Source: Streptococcus mitis
GTDB taxonomy: Bacteria; Bacillota; Bacilli; Lactobacillales; Streptococcaceae
Length of the DNA: 48,495 nt
Assembly (NCBI GenBank): GCA_018364455.1
Contig: JAGZLW010000012.1
Coordinates: 1-48,495, forward strand
Direction of reading: 5' to 3'
Part shown: one piece after another, positions 41,933 to 48,495 of the stretch
How positions within the stretch are numbered: the stretch's first letter is position 1
Layout of the letters: every line of letters begins with the position of its first letter
Notes under the pieces: model-generated
Database searches by the model: none
What the model was told of the DNA's origin: nothing
What the model saw: only the letters and a program-made list of their open reading frames with translations
Program-made: the position numbers and the translations under genes

Positions 41933-43453
41933 CTATTTCTTCAACAAACCTTGTTCTTGTAGAAACTCCTTGGCTACTTGTTCTGCTGACTTGCCTTCAA
42001 CACCGACTTGGTAGTTGAGCTGGCTCATCTGGCTTTCAGTAATTTTACCAGCCAATTTATTGAGAACTGTTTCCAACTCTGGATGTTTCTTGAGAAGAGC
42101 TTCTTTCATCAGTGGAGCCCCTTGATAAGGTGGGAAGAGTTGCTTATCATCTTCCAAGACCTGCAAATCATAACGCGCCAACTCTGCATCGGTTGAATAG
42201 GCGTCCGTGATTTGAATATCACCTGACTGAATTGCCTGATAGCGAAGAGCTGGCTCCATGGTCGCCACATTGAGATTGAGACCATACATTGATTGCAAGC
42301 CCTTATTTCCATCTTCACGGTCATTAAACTCAAGTGTAAAGCCTGCCTTCAACTGCCCTTCCACTTTTTTCAAGTCCGAAATGGTCTTCAAGCCATATTC
42401 TTGAGCAATCTTTTTCGGAACAGCTACAGCATAGGTATTTTGATAAGACATTGGTTTGAGATAAGCTAGATGATCCTGTTTGGCAATACCATCACGCGCC
42501 ACCTGATAAACCTGATCTGGCTCATGACTCACTTTCGGTGATGGTTGCAGCAAACTTTCAGTCACCGTTCCTGTAAATTCAGGATAGATGTCAATATCGC
42601 CTTTTTTCAGAGCTTCATAAAGAAAGCTTGTTTTCCCAAAATTTGGTTTAACAGTCGCAGTCATGCTGGTATTTTCTTCAATAAGGAGTTTATACATATT
42701 GGCCAAAATTTCTGGTTCCGGTCCCAATTTCCCAGCAATAACCAAGTTTTCTTTCTCATTTTGAGCCAAGAGGGCTGGACTATAAGACAAACCAAGCAAT
42801 ATTGTCACCAAGGCAAAACCAGAAAAAATCGTCCGCAATTTTGCTTTTTCCATCACTTTTAGTAGGAAGTTAAAGGCAATGGCAAGCACTGCAGAAGAAA
42901 GGGCTCCAATCAAAATCAGACTGGCATTATTACGGTCAATTCCCAAAAGGATGAAGGACCCCAGTCCTCCCGCCCCAATCAAGGCAGCCAAGGTTGCCGT
43001 ACCGATAATCAAGACAGCCGCCGTCCGAATTCCAGACATCATAACAGGCATGGCAAGTGGAATTTCAAACTTCTTGAGACGCTCCCACCTAGTCATCCCA
43101 AAGGCAATCCCAGCCTCTTGCAGACTCGGATCAATTCCCTTGAGTCCAGTGATGGTATTTTGTAAAATCGGAAAGATCGCATAAATCACTAGAGCTGTCA
43201 AAGCCGGCAAAGTCCCAATTCCCATCAAGGGGATAAAGAGCCCTAACAAGGCCAGTGACGGGATAGTCTGGAAAATCCCTGCAATCTGCAAGACCCAGTC
43301 GCCCAACTTCTCATGATAGCGAAGATAGACAGCCAAGGGAATCGCGATAAAGATAGCTAGCAACAAAGTCAAAAGTGACAACTGCAAATGTTGAGATAGA
43401 GCTGTCAACCAATCACTAAAACGATCCTGAAAAGTTGCAATTAAATTAGTCAT
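41933..43453 (-). CDS. proWX: Choline/glycine betaine ABC transporter permease-binding protein fusion
   Basis: About 506 residues from the ATG at 43453 (MTNLIATFQ), after GGAGGTAGTGTTC. The N-terminal half (~1-205) is an OpuB/ProW permease with EAA loop LQEAGIAFGMTRWERLKKF; the C-terminal half (~230-506) is an OpuAC-type binding domain (VIAGKLGPEPEILANMYKLL, NDREDGNKGLQSMYGL, ITDAYSTDAELARYDL). Such fusions import choline or betaine. Choline is needed for pneumococcal teichoic acids, though ligand choice cannot be read from sequence. It overlaps the ATPase gene by eight bases. Confidence 0.9.
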   Translation of the reverse strand: MTNLIATFQDRFSDWLTALSQHLQLSLLTLLLAIFIAIPLAVYLRYHEKLGDWVLQIAGIFQTIPSLALLGLFIPLMGIGTLPALTALVIYAIFPILQNTITGLKGIDPSLQEAGIAFGMTRWERLKKFEIPLAMPVMMSGIRTAAVLIIGTATLAALIGAGGLGSFILLGIDRNNASLILIGALSSAVLAIAFNFLLKVMEKAKLRTIFSGFALVTILLGLSYSPALLAQNEKENLVIAGKLGPEPEILANMYKLLIEENTSMTATVKPNFGKTSFLYEALKKGDIDIYPEFTGTVTESLLQPSPKVSHEPDQVYQVARDGIAKQDHLAYLKPMSYQNTYAVAVPKKIAQEYGLKTISDLKKVEGQLKAGFTLEFNDREDGNKGLQSMYGLNLNVATMEPALRYQAIQSGDIQITDAYSTDAELARYDLQVLEDDKQLFPPYQGAPLMKEALLKKHPELETVLNKLAGKITESQMSQLNYQVGVEGKSAEQVAKEFLQEQGLLKK

Positions 43454-44174
43454 GAACACTACCTCCAAACAAGTCTGCTACAAAGTCTGTTGCAGGAGCT
43501 TTTAAAATCGTCTCGGGATTCGCCACCTGACGAATCTCTCCATCCTGCAAGACAGCAATACGGTCTGCCAATTTCAGAGCTTCATCCGTATCATGGGTCA
43601 CAAAAATCGTTGTCATCCCAAACTCTTTATGCAATTCCTTAGTCAAAACCTGCAACTGTTTTCTCGAAATTGCATCCAAGGCTGAAAAGGGTTCATCCAT
43701 GAGAAGAATCTTAGGCTGACCAATCATAGCACGGACAATACCAACCCGTTGCTGTTCTCCACCAGATAGTTCACTAGGAAGTCGATGTCCATATTCAGCC
43801 ACTGGTAAACCAACCTTAGCCAAAAGCTCTTCGGTTTTCTTCGCTATTTCTTCCTTAGCCCAGCCCCTCATCTCAGGAATCAGGGCAATATTTTCCGCAA
43901 CCGTTAGATTGGGAAACAGTGCAATGGCCTGTAAAACATAACCAGTAGAAAGACGTAGTTCACGCTCATCATAGTCTTTGATGCGCTTGCCATCCATATA
44001 AATATTTCCATCAGTCGGTTCCAAAAGACGGTTAACCATCTTGATCATGGTTGTCTTACCGGACCCAGAAGGCCCAACTAAAACCATAAATTCCCCATTC
44101 TCAATCCGTAAATTAACATCTCTCAAAACATCTTTTTCTGTGTAACGTAAAGCTACATTTTTGTATTCAATCAT
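43446..44174 (-). CDS. proV: Choline/betaine ABC transporter ATP-binding protein
   Basis: 242 residues. Walker A GPSGSGKTT, signature LSGGEQQR, Walker B ILLMDEPFSALD and H-loop FVTHDTDEAL are intact. It lacks the C-terminal CBS domains of long ProV/OpuAA proteins. It powers the fused ProWX protein. It follows the SnoaL-like gene by 14 bp. Confidence 0.92.
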   Translation of the reverse strand: MIEYKNVALRYTEKDVLRDVNLRIENGEFMVLVGPSGSGKTTMIKMVNRLLEPTDGNIYMDGKRIKDYDERELRLSTGYVLQAIALFPNLTVAENIALIPEMRGWAKEEIAKKTEELLAKVGLPVAEYGHRLPSELSGGEQQRVGIVRAMIGQPKILLMDEPFSALDAISRKQLQVLTKELHKEFGMTTIFVTHDTDEALKLADRIAVLQDGEIRQVANPETILKAPATDFVADLFGGSVHD

Positions 44175-44188
44175 TCTGTATCCTCAAT

Positions 44189-44953
44189 TTAAAACTTTCC
44201 TCGATTGGTCAAGTCTTCTACCTTAGGCATAATTTCCTTATTATCCCAATGCTCCGCAATTTTCCCATTTTCTAGACGGAAGATATCGTACTGGGCATAA
44301 GCCAGCCCATCAATCTGAGTCTGACCATAGCTGACCACATAGTTTCCTTGTCCTAAAAGTTGGAAAACAAAGTCAAAAGTGACACCATGTTCAGACACAT
44401 AGTTTTTATAAGCATCACTTCCTTGGCCAATCTCATGATTATGCTGAATCAAATCGTCTGCCACATAATCACTCCACTGCTCCAGTTCCCCATTTTGGAA
44501 AATTTCTGTCAAGAAACGGCGAACCAACTTTTTATTTTCTGCTGTTTTGTCCAAATCCTTGATTTCAAAATCTCCAAAAATCTGATCTAATTGGCCATTT
44601 TCAGGTGTTCGATAGTAGTCAATGACATCCCAATGCTCCACAATACGTCCATTCTCATCTGCACGGAAAGTATCTGTCGTCACCCATTGAGCTTCCCCAC
44701 CATTCAGATATTGATGAACATGAACAAAGACCAGATTGCCATCCTCAATAGTGCGGACAATCTTCATCTGACGCTCTGGATGGCGCTCGAAGAAATTTGC
44801 AAAGAAGGCCGCAAACCCTTCTTTCCCGTCAGGTACACCTGTCGAGTGTTGGATATAAGTATCCCCTACAGACTGGGCTTGAGCCTCAGCAACTCGTCCA
44901 TCTTGAATAGCATGAATGTATAGGTTGTGAGCATTGTTCACTTGTTGTGACAT
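44189..44953 (-). CDS. Tandem SnoaL/NTF2-like domain protein
   Basis: 254 residues made of two SnoaL-like halves: about 8-115 (YIQHSTGVPDGKEGFAAFF, VHVHQYLNGGEAQWVTTD, GRIVEHWDVIDYYRTP) and about 130-250 (LIQHNHEIGQGSDAYKNYV, YAQYDIFRLENGKIAEHWD). SnoaL folds act as small enzymes or ligand binders. The gene lies between a MarR regulator and a choline-type transporter; a matching gene order occurs in pneumococcus as I recall. Function is unknown. Confidence 0.82.
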   Translation of the reverse strand: MSQQVNNAHNLYIHAIQDGRVAEAQAQSVGDTYIQHSTGVPDGKEGFAAFFANFFERHPERQMKIVRTIEDGNLVFVHVHQYLNGGEAQWVTTDTFRADENGRIVEHWDVIDYYRTPENGQLDQIFGDFEIKDLDKTAENKKLVRRFLTEIFQNGELEQWSDYVADDLIQHNHEIGQGSDAYKNYVSEHGVTFDFVFQLLGQGNYVVSYGQTQIDGLAYAQYDIFRLENGKIAEHWDNKEIMPKVEDLTNRGKF

Positions 44954-44956
44954 GAT

Positions 44957-45400
44957 TTAAACCTCATTTTCCTCCTCTTTCAGATTAGCCAAAATTCTTT
45001 CTTGAAAGGCTTCAAACTGACGAATTTCTTCCTCTGAAAATCCTTTGTAAAAGATTGTATCCAATTTCTGACTGACACGGTGCCCCACTTCTTTCTGATA
45101 CCGCCCCAACTCTGTTAAAACCAAATACTTCTTACGCTTATCTTCTCCACATGGACTAACGGTTACAAGATTTTGTTCCTCTAGCTTTTTAATCATCGTC
45201 GTCAGTGTATTGTTAGCAAGCCCAGTCGCCAGAGCAATATCTGTCGCAGTTGCGCAGCCAGTTTCACTATTCCATAAAACCGCTAAAATCTTTCCCTGCT
45301 CACTACGATAAAGAGCTTCAGAATCTTGGCTTAGTAACTTTTGAAAAATCCGCCCATTCAATAAACGAATATGATGGGCTACCAAATGACTATCTTTCAT
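44957..45400 (-). CDS. MarR-family transcriptional regulator
   Basis: 147 residues. The winged helix covers about 45-105 (TDIALATGLANNTLTTMIKKL as recognition helix; VSPCGEDKRKKYLVLTELG as wing). It heads the MarR-SnoaL-ProV-ProWX operon. Two ATTTCn6GAAAT sites flank the promoter and are good candidates for autoregulation. The inducer is unknown. Confidence 0.87.
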   Translation of the reverse strand: MKDSHLVAHHIRLLNGRIFQKLLSQDSEALYRSEQGKILAVLWNSETGCATATDIALATGLANNTLTTMIKKLEEQNLVTVSPCGEDKRKKYLVLTELGRYQKEVGHRVSQKLDTIFYKGFSEEEIRQFEAFQERILANLKEEENEV

Positions 45401-45414
45401 GACACCTCCAATTT

Positions 45415-45487
45415 ATTTCCATATCGAAATGAATAAAATAATTGTAACACTCATTATTCTAACTGTCAACTATTTCGATTTAGAAAT
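45415..45487 (-). promoter_or_regulatory. Promoter flanked by two MarR-type operators
   Basis: Minus-strand TTGACA (45469-45464), 17-bp spacer, TACAAT (45446-45441). Inverted repeats ATTTC-n6-GAAAT occur at 45415-45430 (near the start site) and 45472-45487 (just upstream of the -35). Confidence 0.8.
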
Positions 45488-45500
45488 AATTTTTCATAGT

Positions 45501-45530
45501 AAAAAAATCTCCTACCCAAGGTAGAAGATT
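45501..45530 (-). terminator. Terminator of the ligase-like gene
   Basis: On the minus strand AATCTTCTACC/GGTAGGAGATT with a T-run, 15 bp after the stop of the gene at 45545. Confidence 0.85.
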
Positions 45531-45544
45531 CTAATCTTATAAAC

Positions 45545-46738
45545 TTAATCCGTCATGTCCGATACCAACGTTCGATGCTCCAATGGAACACTGCACATAA
45601 CTAGCAAGAAAATGAAACCTGATTGAATCCAGAAGAGGGCCAAGTCAAAGATTCCGTGTACAGCAACCACTGTAAGGAAAGACAGATAAAGACCGATAAT
45701 CGGACGTTTCCCCGACTCCTGACTCATATCCATCATCAAGCGAACAGGAGCCACAGAAGACAAAACTAGTAAAATAGTCCCCACAATTCCGTAACTCAGA
45801 ATCGTATCAATATAAAGACTGTGAGCATGTTCATGATAAGGAGCATTTATTCTAGGATAAGAGTGCATATAGGTCAATGGCCCTTCACCCCAGAAAGGAT
45901 TTTGCTTAAATAAGGCCATCCCAGCATCCCAGATAGAAATTCGTTCTTCCATAGAAGAGTCTAAAGTCCCCATCCGAACTCCCAAATCACTGGAAAAGAG
46001 GAAACTCAAGCCAATCGCGAAGACCCCAATACTAAGCCAAAAGGCCTTCCAGTTTTTAATGGTCGTAAAGAGATAAATAATGGCACCAGCGATAATAGCA
46101 GGGAAGGCAGTTCGATTTTGCGTAAAGTTCAAACCAAAGAGATTAACAAAGCCTGCAATCACACAGAATACTTTCAACCAATTCAACTTGGTCGTTGTAA
46201 ACAAATAGAAGGCAATCATGATACAGAAACAACAAATAATTCCATAATAATTAGGGTTAAAGAAGGTCACTTCTGCACGATTTTGATGCCACACCTGCAT
46301 ATTGGGTGAAAGAAAAGCATAGTTAAATTTCTTTACAATTTGGAAATGTTCTAAACTCGCAAAAGCAGCTGACAAGACGCTACCAAACAAGACGAGCTGC
46401 AAAATCAATCGAAAGAATTTATGTGATAAAATCGACTGATAGTGCAAAAAGAAAACAGTAAATAGAAAAATTCCTACTGAAGCCACAACTCCCATCCAAT
46501 TTTGTGCAAAAACGGATATAACAGTACTATAGCCAAGAAAAAGAAGCAGCATCGGATGCTCCCCCATTTTCTGAAGAATACTTTTCATGTCTCCTGTGAA
46601 AATTAAACTGATAATATATAAATAGAATACAACTACAAAAAGATAAAAGGGTAAAAAGATACTCAGGATAATCCCCAATAAAATCAGCTCTTTACTAGAC
46701 AACCCTTTCAGCTTTTCAATAAAGCCTATTGATTTCAA
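45545..46738 (-). CDS. O-antigen ligase-like polytopic membrane protein
   Basis: 397 residues with about ten to twelve membrane segments and one large extracellular loop near residues 240-310 containing GEGPLTYMHSYP and HEHAHSLYIDTILSYGIVG, the hallmark of the O-antigen ligase/polymerase (Wzy_C) family. The frame appears to start with TTG after AAAGGA. The likely role is polymerising or ligating lipid-linked glycans at the outer membrane face; teichoic acid or capsule chains are candidates, not shown here. It has its own promoter and terminator. Confidence 0.85.
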   Translation of the reverse strand: MKSIGFIEKLKGLSSKELILLGIILSIFLPFYLFVVVFYLYIISLIFTGDMKSILQKMGEHPMLLLFLGYSTVISVFAQNWMGVVASVGIFLFTVFFLHYQSILSHKFFRLILQLVLFGSVLSAAFASLEHFQIVKKFNYAFLSPNMQVWHQNRAEVTFFNPNYYGIICCFCIMIAFYLFTTTKLNWLKVFCVIAGFVNLFGLNFTQNRTAFPAIIAGAIIYLFTTIKNWKAFWLSIGVFAIGLSFLFSSDLGVRMGTLDSSMEERISIWDAGMALFKQNPFWGEGPLTYMHSYPRINAPYHEHAHSLYIDTILSYGIVGTILLVLSSVAPVRLMMDMSQESGKRPIIGLYLSFLTVVAVHGIFDLALFWIQSGFIFLLVMCSVPLEHRTLVSDMTD

Positions 46739-46792
46739 AATGAATCCTTTCTCTCCAAATCAATTGATTCAGATAATAGTAAGCTACCCTTT

Positions 46793-46839
46793 ATTGTACC
46801 ACTTTTTTAGCAATTTGAAAACAAAGGAAACGTTTTCTA
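46793..46839 (-). promoter_or_regulatory. Promoter and cre-like site of the ligase-like gene
   Basis: Minus-strand TTTTCA (46821-46816), 17-bp spacer, TACAAT (46798-46793). Upstream TAGAAAACGTTTCC (46839-46826) resembles a CcpA cre site. Assignment to catabolite control is tentative. Confidence 0.5.
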
Positions 46840-46875
46840 AAATAAAAACCCTATTTTATCAACCATATCAAGGCT

Positions 46876-48318
46876 TCAAAATGTTACTTCAATTCCATTC
46901 TCAATTACCCGATAAGTCTGATTTTGCAAATCAATTTCTGCTACTGCTGTTACAGACTTATCTTTATTTTGACGTTTGATTACAATGCTGTGGGCTGTTG
47001 GTGTTTCAACGTCAATAGTTCCTTCTAAATCAAAGGCTTCTGAACGGTTACGGAAAGAAAATAGATTGAGAAGGGCCTTCACTACAGGACGTTGGACTTC
47101 TTCTGCTATTTCCTCATTGCTATAGTAATGACGATTAATATTTCGACCTTCTTTAGTTTCTTCTAATAGTTTCAAGTCATTCTTTCCTGCTAGTAGCCCC
47201 ACATAGTAGACCTGAGGAATACCTGGGGCAAAAGCTTGAATTAATCGTGCAAGAAAATACTTAACATCATCATCTCCAAGCGCAGAATAATAGGTTGAAT
47301 TGATTTGGTAGATATCTAGATTGTTATACTCTGCACTAGAGTACTTACGTTTGACATTAGCTCCAACCTTATAGAGCTCATTGGAAGCATAGTCGATTTC
47401 CTCATCAGTCAGGATATCCTTGACATCCACCACTCCAATCCCATCATGAGTATCTAGCGTCGTAAATTGCTTCATTGGGCTCATCTTTAACCACTTAGCC
47501 AAACGCTCTGTTCTGGAACTGTAAAGAGTATAAAGAGTCACCATTGGAAGAGCAAAATCATAAACATAGTAATCATGGTCTGCTATTTTAAACTGAATCG
47601 AATAGTGTTCATGAATCTCAGGTAAAAGCTCTGTCCCATACTCAGCAGCGATATCTCGAACTTTGTCCAATAAATCCCAAATATCTGGTTCTACAAAGAA
47701 ATCATTAGTATCCAATTTCTTCACTGCATAAGCAAAGGCATCTAGACGAATCAAATCACACCCATTACTTGCCAAGTGCTGAATGGTCTTACGGATAAAT
47801 TCCATCGTTACTTCTTTGGTCACATCAAGATCAATCTGCTCCTCACCAAAGGTATTCCACAAATGCTCCACTGAACCATCTTCAAAAACAATCTCTTGCT
47901 TTGGTGCACGATCCTTACGCTTGTAAATTAAATCTACATCAGACTGTGTCGGACGGTTTTCTGGCCAAAACTTATCCCAGTTTAAAAAGAGATCTTTAAA
48001 TTCACTGGCTTCATGTTTTTCTTGATAGTCCTTATAATACTTAGATTGACGAGAAATATGATTAATCATAAAGTCAAACATAAGATAATATTTCTCACCT
48101 AAACGCTTAATATCCTCCCAATCACCAAAAGCTGAGTCCACTTCGTCATAGTCAACTGGCGCAAATCCACGATCACCTGTTGATGGGAAAAATGGTAGAA
48201 GGTGAACTCCCCCAATAGCATCTCCAAAATGCTCTTCCAAATTCTCATTTAAGTCTTTAAGATTATTTCCAAGACTATCTGAATAGGTAATCAACATGGT
48301 TTTATTCTGAATTGGCAT
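46876..48318 (-). CDS. gtfA: Sucrose phosphorylase (GH13_18)
   Basis: 480 residues from the ATG at 48318 (MPIQNKTMLITYSD); GGAG is seven bases upstream. It phosphorolyses sucrose to glucose-1-phosphate and fructose. Motifs: FDFMINHIS, LIRLDAFAYA (nucleophile Asp), LPEIHEHY (acid/base Glu) and LDTHDGIGVVDV. No signal peptide, so cytosolic. In pneumococcus gtfA sits with raffinose uptake genes, which would lie to the right; here the next sequence is a hairpin and a BOX element. It would complement SusH in sucrose use. Confidence 0.94.
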   Translation of the reverse strand: MPIQNKTMLITYSDSLGNNLKDLNENLEEHFGDAIGGVHLLPFFPSTGDRGFAPVDYDEVDSAFGDWEDIKRLGEKYYLMFDFMINHISRQSKYYKDYQEKHEASEFKDLFLNWDKFWPENRPTQSDVDLIYKRKDRAPKQEIVFEDGSVEHLWNTFGEEQIDLDVTKEVTMEFIRKTIQHLASNGCDLIRLDAFAYAVKKLDTNDFFVEPDIWDLLDKVRDIAAEYGTELLPEIHEHYSIQFKIADHDYYVYDFALPMVTLYTLYSSRTERLAKWLKMSPMKQFTTLDTHDGIGVVDVKDILTDEEIDYASNELYKVGANVKRKYSSAEYNNLDIYQINSTYYSALGDDDVKYFLARLIQAFAPGIPQVYYVGLLAGKNDLKLLEETKEGRNINRHYYSNEEIAEEVQRPVVKALLNLFSFRNRSEAFDLEGTIDVETPTAHSIVIKRQNKDKSVTAVAEIDLQNQTYRVIENGIEVTF

Positions 48319-48340
48319 CATTACTCTCCTTTTTCTAATT

Positions 48341-48368
48341 GAAGCCAAGTCTCATATGACTTGGCTTC
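48341..48368. terminator. Inverted repeat upstream of gtfA
   Basis: GAAGCCAAGTC/GACTTGGCTTC, perfect 11-bp arms, with only a weak U-run on either strand. It may terminate an upstream leftward gene or regulate gtfA. Confidence 0.5.
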
Positions 48369-48386
48369 GTAAATCAAATTCATGTT

Positions 48387-48495
48387 ATACTCTTCGAAAA
48401 TCTCTTCAAACCACGTCAGCTTTATCTGCAACCTCAAAGCTGTGCTTTGAGCAACCTGCGGCTAGCTTCCTAGTTTGCTCTTTGATTTTCATTGA
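48387..48495 (+). repeat. BOX element, cut by the window end
   Basis: Begins ATACTCTTCGAAAATC, shares CCACGTCAGC with boxA, contains the CCTCAAAG/CTTTGAG hairpin and ends in boxC (CTGCGGCTAGCTTCCTA, TTTGATTTTCATTGA). Same orientation as the element at 33555-33659 but with a different middle module. Confidence 0.9.

Noticed and set aside
48255..48275. TTTAAG repeats resembling a CiaR binding site
   Set aside because: The two TTTAAG copies are two bases apart rather than five and lie inside the gtfA coding sequence.
1..48495. tRNA, rRNA, CRISPR arrays, prophage or integrative element genes
   Set aside because: None were seen: no cloverleaf or rRNA core sequences noticed, no regularly spaced repeats, no integrase or phage structural proteins.

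Overview
The window is a chromosomal segment of a mitis-group Streptococcus, most like S. pneumoniae or a close relative (S. mitis, S. pseudopneumoniae). I infer this from BOX repeats, low GC, a ComX (sigma-X) box, and a gene order I recall from pneumococcus: the susH-susT2-susT1-susX-susR sucrose locus, an mga-type regulator facing a Gls24 operon, a prepilin peptidase convergent with trp, AATGal (teichoic acid) genes, xpt-pbuX, gal, czcD/sczA and proV-proWX. Species-level assignment is not possible from what I can see. There are no rRNA, tRNA, CRISPR or prophage genes.

Layout. 1-3.6 kb: an Rrf2-type regulator and three oxidoreductase/hydrolase genes with two matching palindromic operators. 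3.6-9.3 kb: a sucrose uptake and hydrolysis locus (GH32 hydrolase, two permeases, lipoprotein, LacI regulator) with two perfect operators and a cre site. 9.6-13.4 kb: an Mga-family regulator divergent from a five-gene envelope-stress operon, separated by AT-rich tandem repeats that carry promoter-like elements. 13.4-15.0 kb: an IS1182-type transposase remnant, an acetyltransferase and a competence prepilin peptidase behind a sigma-X box. 15-23.4 kb: trpEGDCFBA (minus strand) behind a Trp T-box, preceded by a second trpB behind its own Trp T-box. 23.4-30.1 kb: two teichoic-acid AATGal genes, a heterodimeric ABC exporter, and DUF421/DUF3290 membrane proteins. 30.1-32.2 kb: a CPBP protease-sdpR-sdpI immunity-like cassette flanked by 34-bp direct repeats. 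32.2-40.2 kb: exonuclease, VOC protein, BOX element, purine riboswitch with xpt-pbuX, thioesterase, and galT-galK/galR. 40.3-48.5 kb: zinc efflux and its regulator, a MarR-SnoaL-ProV-ProWX operon, an O-antigen-ligase-like protein, sucrose phosphorylase, and a BOX element cut by the window end.

The genes are mostly housekeeping or conserved accessory metabolism. The features that stand out are the tandem Trp T-boxes bracketing a paralogous trpB, the sdp-like immunity cassette whose flanking repeats carry the -35 boxes of both neighbouring operons, the sigma-X box so close to the peptidase start that the mRNA should be leaderless, and the tandem promoter-like repeats upstream of the Gls24 operon.
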